NCBI GenBank assembly: GCA_030698395.1
Contig: JAUYKW010000023.1
Location: 1 to 47,234 of the forward strand
Source: a bacterium
Lineage (GTDB): Bacteria > Patescibacteriota > Patescibacteriia > UBA9570
Reading direction: 5' to 3'
DNA length: 47,234 bases
The position numbers were made by a program, and so were the translations under genes. Below, piece by piece: positions 23,005-32,115 of this stretch. How positions within the stretch are numbered: position 1 is the stretch's first letter; every line of letters begins with the position of its first letter. The notes under the pieces are model-generated. The model ran no database searches. It saw only the letters and a list, made by a program, of their open reading frames with translations, and was not told the origin of the DNA.

Positions 23005-25566
23005 TTAAAAAAATGAATCTGGTGCTGTTAAATCAGCTCCCCCGCCCATTTGATCTAACTTACCACGCTCGATCACTTCTGCTTCTACAATTGCTCTATC
23101 TCGACCAAACTTCAAACGTGATAATTGAGTCATCTGTTTAGCCAAATCAAGATTACCTTCCGGTGGTAGTATCGTTTTCATATTAAACGGCCGACTAGTA
23201 GTATTATCAATCAACAACTTAATGTTAGCTGTAAATTTTTCTACATTAATTACATCATTCTCATTAAACACTGGAGCAAATTCTTTAGCTAACATCTCCG
23301 CATCTTCCACACCGATTCTAAACGCTACTTTTGTACCAACGTTACCAAATACAGCATCTCGAATAGATGCATCATTATCCTTTACCAGCTGAGAAACATA
23401 CTGGTGAGCTAAAATTAAATCTAACTTATATTTTCTAGCCTCAGATAATATCACAGCAATAGAATCTGTTGTGTAGTTTTGGAACTCATCAATATATGTA
23501 TAAAAATCTTTTCTATCTTCCTTGGCCATATCGGCACGTCCCATTGCTGCCATCTGAATCTTAGATACCATAATCAAACCAAGTAATGAACTATTCACTT
23601 CACCAACTTTACCTTTAGATAAGTTAACCAACAATATCTTTCTATTATCCATGATATCTCGAACATTAAATCCTGATTTTGGCTGACCAACAATATTACG
23701 CATCATGTCGTTACTTAAAAAACGTCCAATCTTAGAAATTACATAAGAAAGCATATCCGCTGCTTGCTGACCTTGTTGAGACTGTTCGTACTCTTGCTCC
23801 CAGAAATTTTTTACAATTAAATTCTTTACATTTTTCAATTTATCTTTTCTAAATTTTTCATCCGTAAACATACGCGGAATTTCAATCATGGTAGCGCCTG
23901 ATTCTTTATCTTCCATCATAGCTAACATAGCATTACGCATATAATGCTCGAACATCGGACCAATCATTTCTTGGCCAAACAATTTATAAAAAATTGCTAC
24001 CATTTCTTGCACTGCGAAATCTTTCTGCTCATCTGTATCATATTCAAGCATGTTCAATCCAACTGGACGATCCGTATCGGAAGGATCAAATATCACCACA
24101 TCATCCGCTCGCTCTTTTGGAATACGCTCCAAAACATCATTAACTAAATCGCCATGCGGATCAATAATACACACGCCCTCTCCCCGCTTAATATCCTGTA
24201 CTGCTAAAGAAGATAATAATACAGATTTACCAGAACCAGTTTGTCCAATTACATATAAATGACGCCTGCGATCGGCCTTCTTCATTCGTACCGGAGTTAC
24301 GACGCCACGATAATCAACTTCTCCCAAAATAACACCATCTTTAGGCATATTGAATGGCGGTGCTGCCTTCTTCGATAATAGCCATCTAATATTTGGAGTC
24401 TCAGTAGTCGGCAACGGCATGTGATACAACGTAGTCATCTCCTTAATGTTCAAAACAAAAGAATTTTTCTCATCAAAAGTACGGTAGATAAAATTCTCAA
24501 TCTCGCTCTCGTTTACAGATGGCTTAGAATACGAAAGCTCATTTGCATACAAAGTACCAGAATACTGAGCAAACGATCCCAAAATTGTATCAGCTTTATG
24601 TGCAGCAGCTTCTCTAGTTGGTGCAGTTACCAAAACTCTGATATTAACATCAAATCCACTACTAGATGCTTTCTCCTCAAATCCCTTTACCATCTCCTCT
24701 TCCATTGGAGACAATTTATATTCTCGCTCTGTTCTAATATCAATTCCCTGTTCTCGTTTTGCGCGACCTTTAAACATAATGAACTTAAACGACAACCACC
24801 AACGATACATAAAAAATCCAGCAACTTCAGCTCGGGCTTGTTCATACTTCTTTCCTTGTTGCATTACTTGGGCAATTTTTGCTGGAACACGCGCCCAATT
24901 GCTATGAGCTGGTCGAATAACAAACTGAATAGCTGCACCTTCATTCATCTCGAATTTCGACAATACATTAGTTAATGCACTCATTGGATCTGCTTCTAAT
25001 TTTTCGTAGGTTAAAATTGGAAAATAATATGCTTTCTTAAGCTTAATCCGTGATGTTACTACAGCTCCAGTTGCTTCAAAGATATTATAATCATCCACTT
25101 CATTAATAACAGCGTCATTATATTGAGCTTGAAATTGTTGCTCAAAAAATCTCCTTAAATAATATGGCACAACCGCATAGAACGATATCAATTGATCTTT
25201 GTCTGCGACTATTTCAAAACTAACATGATCATTACGGCCCAACCAAAAAGCCTGCCAACCAGTTTGTTCCTCAATGCTGGCCAAAGTATTAAAAAAAGCT
25301 TCTGCTATAGAAATACGTTGTTCTTCAGATTGTTTCCGATATGAAGGATTGTCACCACCTTGCTTTTCTTGCATGTCTTCTTTTGGCACCCGAACCAACA
25401 GTACTACTTTCCGAAAACTCTCACCTCTTCTAACTAATTTTCTAACTATCTTGCGCGAAACAAATAACATCACGGACAAAACTATTAAAGAAAATATTAG
25501 ATACCCGACGAATGTCAAAACAACACTATCGGCATATATCAATATTGTATCAATAACTACGTCCAT
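23005..25566 (-). CDS. TraD/VirD4-like membrane DNA-transfer ATPase
   Basis: This 853-aa protein has an N-terminal membrane helix (about residues 15-38) and a domain of about 350 aa typical of CPR members. The ATPase core then has Walker A GQTGSGKS (about 441-448), FDPSDTDRP and Walker B YIDEFQNY. The C-terminal RecA-like segment includes LAHQYVSQL. These are features of TraG/TraD/VirD4 coupling proteins and the HerA-like family. It could move DNA or protein through the envelope, perhaps with pili in competence. No relaxase or other type IV secretion genes are in the window. Its ATG overlaps the upstream stop as TAATG. Confidence 0.85.
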   Translation of the reverse strand: MDVVIDTILIYADSVVLTFVGYLIFSLIVLSVMLFVSRKIVRKLVRRGESFRKVVLLVRVPKEDMQEKQGGDNPSYRKQSEEQRISIAEAFFNTLASIEEQTGWQAFWLGRNDHVSFEIVADKDQLISFYAVVPYYLRRFFEQQFQAQYNDAVINEVDDYNIFEATGAVVTSRIKLKKAYYFPILTYEKLEADPMSALTNVLSKFEMNEGAAIQFVIRPAHSNWARVPAKIAQVMQQGKKYEQARAEVAGFFMYRWWLSFKFIMFKGRAKREQGIDIRTEREYKLSPMEEEMVKGFEEKASSSGFDVNIRVLVTAPTREAAAHKADTILGSFAQYSGTLYANELSYSKPSVNESEIENFIYRTFDEKNSFVLNIKEMTTLYHMPLPTTETPNIRWLLSKKAAPPFNMPKDGVILGEVDYRGVVTPVRMKKADRRRHLYVIGQTGSGKSVLLSSLAVQDIKRGEGVCIIDPHGDLVNDVLERIPKERADDVVIFDPSDTDRPVGLNMLEYDTDEQKDFAVQEMVAIFYKLFGQEMIGPMFEHYMRNAMLAMMEDKESGATMIEIPRMFTDEKFRKDKLKNVKNLIVKNFWEQEYEQSQQGQQAADMLSYVISKIGRFLSNDMMRNIVGQPKSGFNVRDIMDNRKILLVNLSKGKVGEVNSSLLGLIMVSKIQMAAMGRADMAKEDRKDFYTYIDEFQNYTTDSIAVILSEARKYKLDLILAHQYVSQLVKDNDASIRDAVFGNVGTKVAFRIGVEDAEMLAKEFAPVFNENDVINVEKFTANIKLLIDNTTSRPFNMKTILPPEGNLDLAKQMTQLSRLKFGRDRAIVEAEVIERGKLDQMGGGADLTAPDSFF

Positions 25567-26288
25567 TAAAGTATGTCTTTCTTATTAGCTCTTTCCCTAG
25601 TATACCGTAATACTTCTTCTGTTTTAATTTTTGCTTCTTGTTCTAAATAAAACTTACTAATTCCAGGAATTAACCTTAACCAATTACGTATTAAAGCCAA
25701 CGCCTTGCGAGCAGTTAGCTTAGCTTTCTCAATTAATATCTCAATTTTCTTGGCAGTTTTCTCTCCTTCTTCTTTGAACTTTTCTTGCTCCTTTGGCGAC
25801 ATAGTTTGAAACGCCTCACCTAACCCTACTACCATTAATTCTTCTAAATCAATTTGAACCTGCGTTTTATTTTTATCTTCTTCAGCAATATCGTCTTTTC
25901 TAGTTGATGATTTTGTTACAACATATGGTGATTCATCCGTCTGCTCTGCTGGTTTATCCAAACCCTGTTCATCAAAAGCTTTATCTAAAACTCTGGTTTC
26001 CTGCTCACTCTGTAATAGTTGCTCTGGCATAATAGAATCAACGGACCGCTCTTGCACTCCTGGTCTATTTTCTGCAGAACCACTAATTGCCGCTGATAAA
26101 TCTGCATTCATTGATGCAGTATCAACATTTGAATTAGACTGTTCGGTTGGCATTGCAACTGTTCTTGATGTAGGAACACGCTCTACACCACGTGCAGCAG
26201 ACATAGGAGCAGATTGCTCCAGTTTTGACTCTAGATCCTTTAAGGTATCTAGTATACTTGAATTATCGCTTTGATCGCTGTTTGACAT
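25566..26288 (-). CDS. Hypothetical protein, TraD-operon leader gene
   Basis: The protein is 240 aa. About residues 1-140 are polar and low in predicted structure (Ser/Asn/Gln rich). The C-terminal 95 residues are helical and basic (KIEILIEKAKLTARKALALI, then YLEQEAKIKTEEVLRY). I recognise no family. It is the first gene of the unit and its message is leaderless. It is translationally coupled to the ATPase through a TAATG overlap, suggesting a cytoplasmic partner. Confidence 0.65.
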   Translation of the reverse strand: MSNSDQSDNSSILDTLKDLESKLEQSAPMSAARGVERVPTSRTVAMPTEQSNSNVDTASMNADLSAAISGSAENRPGVQERSVDSIMPEQLLQSEQETRVLDKAFDEQGLDKPAEQTDESPYVVTKSSTRKDDIAEEDKNKTQVQIDLEELMVVGLGEAFQTMSPKEQEKFKEEGEKTAKKIEILIEKAKLTARKALALIRNWLRLIPGISKFYLEQEAKIKTEEVLRYTRERANKKDIL

Positions 26289-26295
26289 TGTTTAT

Positions 26296-26323
26296 ACTAT
26301 AGCACATTTTGAGAATATTTCAA
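26296..26323 (-). promoter_or_regulatory. Promoter of the TraD-like/dnaX unit, leaderless
   Basis: TTGAAA (26318-26323), a 16-nt spacer and TATAGT (26296-26301) with extended TGC. ATG 26288 begins 8 nt after the last base of the -10. Confidence 0.75.
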
Positions 26324-26336
26324 CCATATCTAGGGG

Positions 26337-26365
26337 TGGACAATTGCCAAAAAAAATGGTAAAAT
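26337..26365 (+). promoter_or_regulatory. corA promoter, leaderless
   Basis: TGGACA (26337-26342), a 17-nt spacer and TAAAAT (26360-26365). Only 6 nt separate the -10 from ATG 26372. It is divergent from the 26296 promoter. Confidence 0.75.
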
Positions 26366-26371
26366 ATATAT

Positions 26372-27331
26372 ATGAGTAAAGATAGCTTACCAAACAACGT
26401 TCAAATCGTTGAACATCAGAACATAAAGTGGATTAGTATTGAACATCCAGATAAAGCTTCCATGGACTACTTGAAAGAACAGCATGATTTTCATGCTTTA
26501 GATCATGAAGACATCATGACATCAATTCGTCGTTCTAAACTTGATAAATACGAAAAATATCTTTTCTTGATATTACTATTCCCCTTCTTTAATCGTAAAA
26601 CCAAACAAATTGAATCTGCCGAAATTGATTTTTTTATAGGTGAAGATTATTTAATCACCATTAGTAATGGAGAAATCCCTACGTTTACAGACATGTTCCA
26701 ATTATGTGAAACTTCTGAACAAGCCAGGGAATCATTAATGACTACATCTCCGCAACTATTACTATATAAAGTATTACAACTTCTATTTCAATATTGTTAT
26801 CCAATTTTAGATCACATTAATTTAGAAATTGAAGAAATTGAAAATCGCATCTTTGAAAAAGGAGAAAAAAAATTACTCCAAGAAATATTGTATGTGCGAC
26901 AAAATATCACAGACATGCGAAAAATTGTCCAACCACATCGTGCTACTCTCACTCGCTTAAAAAAACCAAATGTGGAATTAATATCCCGGCAAAGCTTTGA
27001 ACTCGAAAAACATTATGAGAATTATTTTGATAATCTGATGGATTATACTGAGGAAATTTGGAACCAGCTTGATTCTTTCAAAGAATCTGCAGATGCCCTG
27101 CACGAAACCAATGAATCGCTAATTTCATTCCGTATTAATGAAATAATGAAAACCCTTACAATATTTTCAGTTATCCTGCTACCAGCAAGCGTAGTTGCAG
27201 GATTATTTGGTGTAAATGCAAAACACATTCCATTTGTCGGACATGCTCAAGATTTTTATATCATATTAGGTATTACTTTAACTGCTATCCTCTCAACCCT
27301 CTTGTACATTAAGCGCAAGCATTTGCTCTAA
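26372..27331 (+). CDS. corA: CorA-family magnesium/divalent cation transporter
   Basis: This 319-aa protein has a large acidic N-terminal cytoplasmic domain and a long helix (EIEEIENRIFEKGEKKLLQE). Two C-terminal membrane helices follow (about residues 262-282 and 292-313), the CorA arrangement. The selectivity loop after the first helix reads GVN in FGVNAKHIP, where canonical CorA has GMN. CorA works as a homopentamer that imports Mg2+ and sometimes Co2+ or Ni2+. The substrate here is uncertain because of the GVN change; some ZntB-like exporters have variants in this motif. Confidence 0.88.
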   Translation: MSKDSLPNNVQIVEHQNIKWISIEHPDKASMDYLKEQHDFHALDHEDIMTSIRRSKLDKYEKYLFLILLFPFFNRKTKQIESAEIDFFIGEDYLITISNGEIPTFTDMFQLCETSEQARESLMTTSPQLLLYKVLQLLFQYCYPILDHINLEIEEIENRIFEKGEKKLLQEILYVRQNITDMRKIVQPHRATLTRLKKPNVELISRQSFELEKHYENYFDNLMDYTEEIWNQLDSFKESADALHETNESLISFRINEIMKTLTIFSVILLPASVVAGLFGVNAKHIPFVGHAQDFYIILGITLTAILSTLLYIKRKHLL

Positions 27332-27347
27332 CAACATAACAATAAAA

Positions 27348-27375
27348 TTGCTGAAATAGCCCAATTTGCTACAAT
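27348..27375 (+). promoter_or_regulatory. cysS promoter, leaderless
   Basis: TTGCTG (27348-27353), a 16-nt spacer and TACAAT (27370-27375) with extended TGC. ATG 27383 begins 8 nt after the -10. Confidence 0.7.
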
Positions 27376-27382
27376 ACCTAGC

Positions 27383-28768
27383 ATGTTACATTTATATAAT
27401 ACTTTATCCAGAAACAAGGAAGAATTTAAGCCTATTAAGGGTAAAAAGGTTGGTTTATATACTTGTGGACCTACAGTATATAACTTTGCTCACATTGGTA
27501 ATCTTAGAACATATATTTTCGAAGATCTTTTACGCCGTACCCTAGAAAAGAATGGTTATGTTGTTAATCATGTAATGAATATTACAGATGTGGGCCATCT
27601 GACTGATGATGCTGATGCTGGTGAAGATAAAATGGAAGCAGGTGCTAAACGTGAGAAGAAAACAGTCTGGGAAATTGCTGATGAATACACCAAGGCATTT
27701 CAAGACAACATGGCAGATTTAAACCTGCATACTCCAGATATCTGGTGCAAAGCAACGGATCACATTCAAGAACAAATTGATTTAGTAAAACAGATTGAAA
27801 CAAACGGTTATGCCTATGTAACTAGCGATGGCGTCTACTTTGATTCTGTTAAGTTCAAAGATTATGGCAAAATGGCCAAACTAGATATTGCTGGTTTACA
27901 AGAAGGTGCGCGCATAGACAAAGGAGAGAAAAAGAATTCTACCGACTTTGCCTTATGGAAATTTTCACCAAAAGATGAACAGCGTCAAATGGAATGGGAT
28001 TCACCTTGGGGCAAAGGCTTCCCTGGCTGGCATCTAGAATGTTCTGCTATGAGCATGAAGTATTTAGGTGATCATTTTGATATTCATTGTGGTGGCATCG
28101 ATCATATCCCAGTTCATCACACCAACGAAATCGCTCAGAACGAAGCCGCTGTTGGAAAGAAAACTGTTAACTACTGGTTACATGGAGAATTCTTGCTTAC
28201 CAATGATGATAGAATGGGTAAATCCAAAGGAAACTTCTTAACTCTGCAGGCTCTAAAAGAAAAAGGATATGATCCTCTAGCCTACCGCTACTTTGCTGTT
28301 AGCTCTCATTACAGATCCAAACTTAATTTTACATTCGAAGCATTGGATGGAGCTGTTACAGCTTTAAACAAACTTCGCCATCTCATGACTATTTGGGATG
28401 AATCCACTGAACAAGACGAAGCTATCATGGAAAAATTTATGATGACTATGAACGATGATCTAGATACACCAAAAGCTGTTGCAATTATGTGGGATATGAC
28501 CAAGCTAGAAAATATTGATCCTGGAAAAAAACTAGCCACTCTTTTGGAAATGGATTTAGTTTTAGGCCTAGGCTTGCAAAGCTGGTTTGATATAGAAGAA
28601 ACTCAACAAGCAGAAGTTCCACCGGATATCACCGAACTTGTCCAAGCCAGAGAAACTGCGCGCGCTGCCAAGGAATGGAATTTAGCTGACGAGCTACGTG
28701 AAAAAATTTCTCAGCAAGGATACGAAATCGAGGACACAACAGATGGCTCTCGAATTTATAAAGCATGA
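27383..28768 (+). CDS. cysS: Cysteinyl-tRNA synthetase
   Basis: This 461-aa class I synthetase attaches cysteine to tRNA-Cys. It has the [13 protein letters not shown] block carrying the HIGH-type motif and a zinc Cys (about residues 28-40). [10 protein letters not shown] and HHTNE supply the other zinc ligands, and KMSKS appears as GKSKGN (about 279-284). Length matches the usual 460-480 aa and the DALR-like C-terminus is present. It has its own promoter and a leaderless start. Nothing is unusual in the catalytic set. Confidence 0.97.
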   Translation: MLHLYNTLSRNKEEFKPIKGKKVGLYTCGPTVYNFAHIGNLRTYIFEDLLRRTLEKNGYVVNHVMNITDVGHLTDDADAGEDKMEAGAKREKKTVWEIADEYTKAFQDNMADLNLHTPDIWCKATDHIQEQIDLVKQIETNGYAYVTSDGVYFDSVKFKDYGKMAKLDIAGLQEGARIDKGEKKNSTDFALWKFSPKDEQRQMEWDSPWGKGFPGWHLECSAMSMKYLGDHFDIHCGGIDHIPVHHTNEIAQNEAAVGKKTVNYWLHGEFLLTNDDRMGKSKGNFLTLQALKEKGYDPLAYRYFAVSSHYRSKLNFTFEALDGAVTALNKLRHLMTIWDESTEQDEAIMEKFMMTMNDDLDTPKAVAIMWDMTKLENIDPGKKLATLLEMDLVLGLGLQSWFDIEETQQAEVPPDITELVQARETARAAKEWNLADELREKISQQGYEIEDTTDGSRIYKA

Positions 28769-28782
28769 TTGATTATTAATAG

Positions 28783-28810
28783 GTAGTGACATGCCATGGT
28801 ATGTCACTAC
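28783..28810. repeat. 28-bp palindrome (copy 1 of a small family)
   Basis: GTAGTGACATGCCATGGT is followed by its mirror ATGTCACTAC, perfect apart from one G:T. It probably ends cysS transcripts. It contains the ATG at 28796 that the ORF track used as a start for the next gene. Confidence 0.65.
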
Positions 28811-28819
28811 CCGATCTTA

Positions 28820-30139
28820 ATGAATAAGCGCACACTATTCAACTGGCAATACACAGGAATTGCTTTATTGCTACTACTTTTTTTGTGTCGCATCATTGCC
28901 GGCTTTTATGACGATCCAGTATTTTTTGGCAAAGCAGATTTTGCAGTTTTTTATACTACTGCTGAATTTGCTCTCGACAATCAAGATATCTATGGCAATG
29001 AAGCATTACAAGATGCTATTACCACTACCCGAGATGCCGAAGGCTCTGTTCGTTACCTCTACCCTCCTGCAGTATTAATACTCTTTTTGCCATTAACAAT
29101 TTTCTCTTTTAAAACTGCAGTTTGGCTATGGCTAGGATTAAATTGCATAATGCTATTTGCCACGATCTGGTTATTAGAAAAAATTATTCAGGTAAAACCA
29201 AAGCACAACACTTTCTATTGGTTGATTGCACTCTCCTGTATAACAATATATACGCCAATATTTGTTAGTCTTCGCACTGGACAGGTTAATATTTTCTTGA
29301 TGTTCTTGCTAGTTGTGCATTTATTTTTGTTTAATCTTAAAAAATTTAAATGGGCTAGCCTAGTAGTAGCTGGAATGATTATCATTAAATTATTTCCAGT
29401 AATTCTGCTGGCATATTACTTAATAAAGAAACAGTATAGTTTTGTTGAATATACTTTAGCTTGGATGCTAACACTGTTTATTATTACATTGCCAATTACA
29501 TCGCTTGATAACCATACTTCCTATATACAACGAGCATATAACCAAGCCACCCAAGGCATACATCAAACAGGTTTACATCGTTACGATAACCCAACTATCA
29601 ATGGTGAATTGTACCGTGCAACATTGATGAATAAAATTCGATCAGCAGATCGCAAAAATTATAAACCGCTATTAGTAAGCTTGAATAAAATTAAAGAAAA
29701 TTTATTAAAAACTGACATCACATTAAGAATGTCCCTCACTGATTGGATTGCTCCAACTCATCTAGTTTTAATTGTACTATTTGGATTAGGACTATTAATT
29801 GTCAGCATCCTAATTCGTACCACTCCACCAAATATAGTTGAGATATCTTTGTGGTTTAGTTTTGTATTTCTAGCTGCCAAAGATGCTCATATTGAATATT
29901 TCGTATTACTGCTACCTGTCTTTATCTTTATCTTTATGCAAAAGAAAGTTGCCAAGACTAATAAATATAAAATTATTATTCCACTAACATGTTTAATACT
30001 ATTTGCAGTATCCTGGATTAACCCCCTACCCTACACAGAATTACCAGCTCAACTTATCTGGATTCCTACAGCTTTGTTGGCTAACTTGATGTTATTCTTT
30101 TATCTGCTAAGATTGGTGAGATCATATGTTAAAAAATAA
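28820..30139 (+). CDS. GT87-family membrane glycosyltransferase
   Basis: This protein of about 439 aa has some ten hydrophobic helices. The early periplasmic loop FGKADFAVFYTTAEF, then YLYPPAVLILFLPL, is typical of GT87 (DUF2029) polyprenol-phosphate-mannose-dependent mannosyltransferases; the catalytic Asp is expected in that loop. ATG 28820 is chosen because the upstream ATG lies inside a palindrome. The gene overlaps dus by 14 nt. It probably adds a sugar to a surface glycan or lipid; the acceptor is unknown. Confidence 0.75.
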   Translation: MNKRTLFNWQYTGIALLLLLFLCRIIAGFYDDPVFFGKADFAVFYTTAEFALDNQDIYGNEALQDAITTTRDAEGSVRYLYPPAVLILFLPLTIFSFKTAVWLWLGLNCIMLFATIWLLEKIIQVKPKHNTFYWLIALSCITIYTPIFVSLRTGQVNIFLMFLLVVHLFLFNLKKFKWASLVVAGMIIIKLFPVILLAYYLIKKQYSFVEYTLAWMLTLFIITLPITSLDNHTSYIQRAYNQATQGIHQTGLHRYDNPTINGELYRATLMNKIRSADRKNYKPLLVSLNKIKENLLKTDITLRMSLTDWIAPTHLVLIVLFGLGLLIVSILIRTTPPNIVEISLWFSFVFLAAKDAHIEYFVLLLPVFIFIFMQKKVAKTNKYKIIIPLTCLILFAVSWINPLPYTELPAQLIWIPTALLANLMLFFYLLRLVRSYVKK

Positions 30140-31082
30140 TCCCTGGGAACTCCCTAAACCATTAGTTTATCTAGCGCCCATGAGTGGTGTAACAAATAAA
30201 GCATATCGCCAGATTGTTAAAAAGTTTGGATCTGATTTATTATTTCCAGAATTTGTATCCATCTATGGTATGCATTATGGTTCAGATAAAACTCTGGAAA
30301 TGTTGAAATTCGATGATATGGAAAGGCCAATCATTGCTCAGCTATTTGGTTCCAAGCCAGAATATTTTTATGAAGCTGCTAAAACAATAAAAAATATAGG
30401 CTTTGATGGAGTTGATATAAACTTTGGTTGTCCTGCTCCTAAAGTTGCCAAGGATGGTGGCGGTTGTGTTTTAATGGGAGATCTTGGCTTATGCAAAGAA
30501 ATTATTCAAGCAACTTTAAAAGGAGTAAATAATGAAATCCCAGTATCAGTAAAAACCAGAAAGAGTTATAAAAAAACTCATGTGCGAGATTTCTGTAAAG
30601 CAATTGCCGATTTACCAATAGCAAATATTTGTATTCACGGCAGATCTTTTGAAAAACCTTATATAGGTGAAGCCGATTTGGATTGCATCAAAGAAGCAAA
30701 AACTTTAGTTCCCTTCTTGGTGACGGCTTCGGGTCATGGTCATACACCAGAAGCTGCCAAATATACTTTGGATTATACAGGAGCTGATGGCATTACAATT
30801 GCTCGTGGTAGTTTTGGAAAACCTTGGTTAATAAAACAAATTAAAGATTATATAGCAACTGGTTCTTATACCGAACCTACTTTCAATGAAGTACTTGATA
30901 CTATGGTAGAGCATGCTCGCTTAGCCACCCAAATAAATAGCGAACGTCCCTTCGTGGAAATGCGCAAAGTTCTGGGTTGGTATATCAAGGGATTTCCTAA
31001 TGCATCTCAATACCGTGCTAAACTTGTGCGCGTAAATACCATAGCTGAAGTTGAAGCAGTAGTTGGAGAAATAAAACAATAG
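30126..31082 (+). CDS. dus: tRNA-dihydrouridine synthase
   Basis: This 318-aa flavoenzyme TIM barrel reduces uridines in the tRNA D-loop. It has the N-terminal APMSGVTNKAYRQ, NFGCPAPKVAKDGGGC with the proposed catalytic Cys at its end (about residue 114), KTRKSYK, CIHGRS and a phosphate-binding IARGSFGKPWL. Length matches Dus enzymes (310-330 aa). The class (DusA, B or C) cannot be fixed by eye. Translation is probably coupled to the GT87 gene through the 14-nt overlap. Confidence 0.93.
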   Translation: MLKNNPWELPKPLVYLAPMSGVTNKAYRQIVKKFGSDLLFPEFVSIYGMHYGSDKTLEMLKFDDMERPIIAQLFGSKPEYFYEAAKTIKNIGFDGVDINFGCPAPKVAKDGGGCVLMGDLGLCKEIIQATLKGVNNEIPVSVKTRKSYKKTHVRDFCKAIADLPIANICIHGRSFEKPYIGEADLDCIKEAKTLVPFLVTASGHGHTPEAAKYTLDYTGADGITIARGSFGKPWLIKQIKDYIATGSYTEPTFNEVLDTMVEHARLATQINSERPFVEMRKVLGWYIKGFPNASQYRAKLVRVNTIAEVEAVVGEIKQ

Positions 31083-31152
31083 CAACGTGAAGACCCCGGG
31101 TTAATCCCAGTGGTTGAATAATTTATTTATCAAAAATAACAACGTACACAAA

Positions 31153-31184
31153 ATGTAGAGACATACCATGGCATGTCTCTACAT
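31153..31184. terminator. Bidirectional terminator, copy 2 of the CCATGG palindrome family
   Basis: A 32-nt palindrome ATGTAGAGACATACCATG with its mirror, followed by TTTTTAT on the plus strand and TTTTG on the minus strand. It separates the convergent dus and 250-aa genes. The core GACAT-N-CCATGG-N-ATGTC is shared with 28783-28810. Confidence 0.8.
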
Positions 31185-31194
31185 TTTTATTATA

Positions 31195-31947
31195 CTATTT
31201 TTCTTCTCCAGATCTACCAACAAAAATCATGGCCGCAACTGGAGCAATGATCCAACCAAAGTACGTCCACTCATTAGTAAAGATAAATAATGTTAATTCA
31301 GAAAATTTGCTTAAAACTTCTGGTGGCAAGAAAGACATTGTTACAGCTACCAACAATCCAACGTGTAGAACGCTAAATAACAACACCTGCCAATATTTTC
31401 CTTCACTACTTGGTGATAAAGAGTTTAAAACTGCTTGCCGAGATAATAAAAAAAATAATACTACAAACACTGATAAGAAAGCTGTAATCTGCAAAGTATA
31501 GCTTTCATTAATTTTCACATTCAGCATAAAATCTGGTAAAGCAGCTACAACAGCTAAAGCCATATAAATGCTAACCATAATAGCTATCACTCTATCCTTA
31601 CCAAGAGACAATCCATAAAGTAATGCTCCAACAATGAAAAAACCTACCAAAAATAAATCCCATGATGGATTATTTAAATCTACTTTAGATGCAACTTGAT
31701 CGAAAGAAAATGTATTACTAGCCGTAGATGTTTCTGTAGTGCCAGTTTCAGATGCTGATATTGTTTCCTTTGCATCTGTGCCACTTTGTGTTTCAGTGTT
31801 TCCGCCGTTTAAGTTTTGATCTGTTTCAATAATTAAAGCAGTGCCTGAATCAGTTCCGGCCTCAGTACTGGTATCTTTAGTTACTTTCTCTTTATTTTTA
31901 TTCTTTTTTGTTGTTGTTTCTGTTACAACAACTTCTTCTGTATTCAT
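31195..31947 (-). CDS. Membrane protein with Thr/Ser-rich N-terminus
   Basis: This 250-aa protein has about 95 polar residues rich in Thr, Glu, Lys and Ser and without a signal peptide. Five or so hydrophobic helices follow (from WDLFLVGFFIVGALLYGL to WTYFGWIIAPVAAMIFVG). I recognise no family. Lys at the N-terminus suggests that the tail is cytoplasmic. It is a single-gene unit with its own leaderless promoter and a shared terminator. Confidence 0.65.
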   Translation of the reverse strand: MNTEEVVVTETTTKKNKNKEKVTKDTSTEAGTDSGTALIIETDQNLNGGNTETQSGTDAKETISASETGTTETSTASNTFSFDQVASKVDLNNPSWDLFLVGFFIVGALLYGLSLGKDRVIAIMVSIYMALAVVAALPDFMLNVKINESYTLQITAFLSVFVVLFFLLSRQAVLNSLSPSSEGKYWQVLLFSVLHVGLLVAVTMSFLPPEVLSKFSELTLFIFTNEWTYFGWIIAPVAAMIFVGRSGEEK

Positions 31948-31955
31948 AGAATATG

Positions 31956-31961
31956 ATTATA
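31956..31961 (-). promoter_or_regulatory. Extended -10 promoter of the 250-aa gene, leaderless
   Basis: TGG-TATAAT on the minus strand ends 8 nt before ATG 31947. No good -35 is seen, consistent with an extended -10 promoter. Confidence 0.65.
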
Positions 31962-32026
31962 CCATAAAAAAGAATAATTGATAAATAAGTTGGATACCCA
32001 GGGTTTATCCCTGTAACATTGTAAAC

Positions 32027-32057
32027 AAAAAGTCAGCCACCGGCATAAAGCCGGGGC
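32027..32057 (-). terminator. Heat-shock operon terminator
   Basis: On the minus strand GCC-CCGGC, loop TTTAT, GCCGG-T-GGC (8 bp with one bulged T), then TGACTTTTTG. It lies about 60 nt after the dnaJ stop. Confidence 0.6.
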
Positions 32058-32115
32058 CTCCAACATGGTACATGTTAATTTTCCTAGGAAACCCCGGGTT
32101 CACCCCGGTGGTTAC

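Larger units (their letters stand above)
31093..32113. repeat. Three copies of a short ACCCCGGGTT repeat
   Basis: Copies lie at 31093-31115, 31996-32016 and 32091-32113, with the pattern ACCC(C/A)GGGTT-N2-(T/C)CCC(A/T/C)GT. Each can fold as a small CCGGG/CCCGG-type hairpin. All are in intergenic DNA flanking the 250-aa membrane protein gene; the span given covers the three copies and that gene. Confidence 0.6.

Noticed and set aside
28796-28819. ATG 28796 as start of the GT87 gene
   Set aside because: It lies inside a palindrome that likely ends the cysS transcript, and the eight extra residues are not part of the first membrane region; ATG 28820 is preferred.
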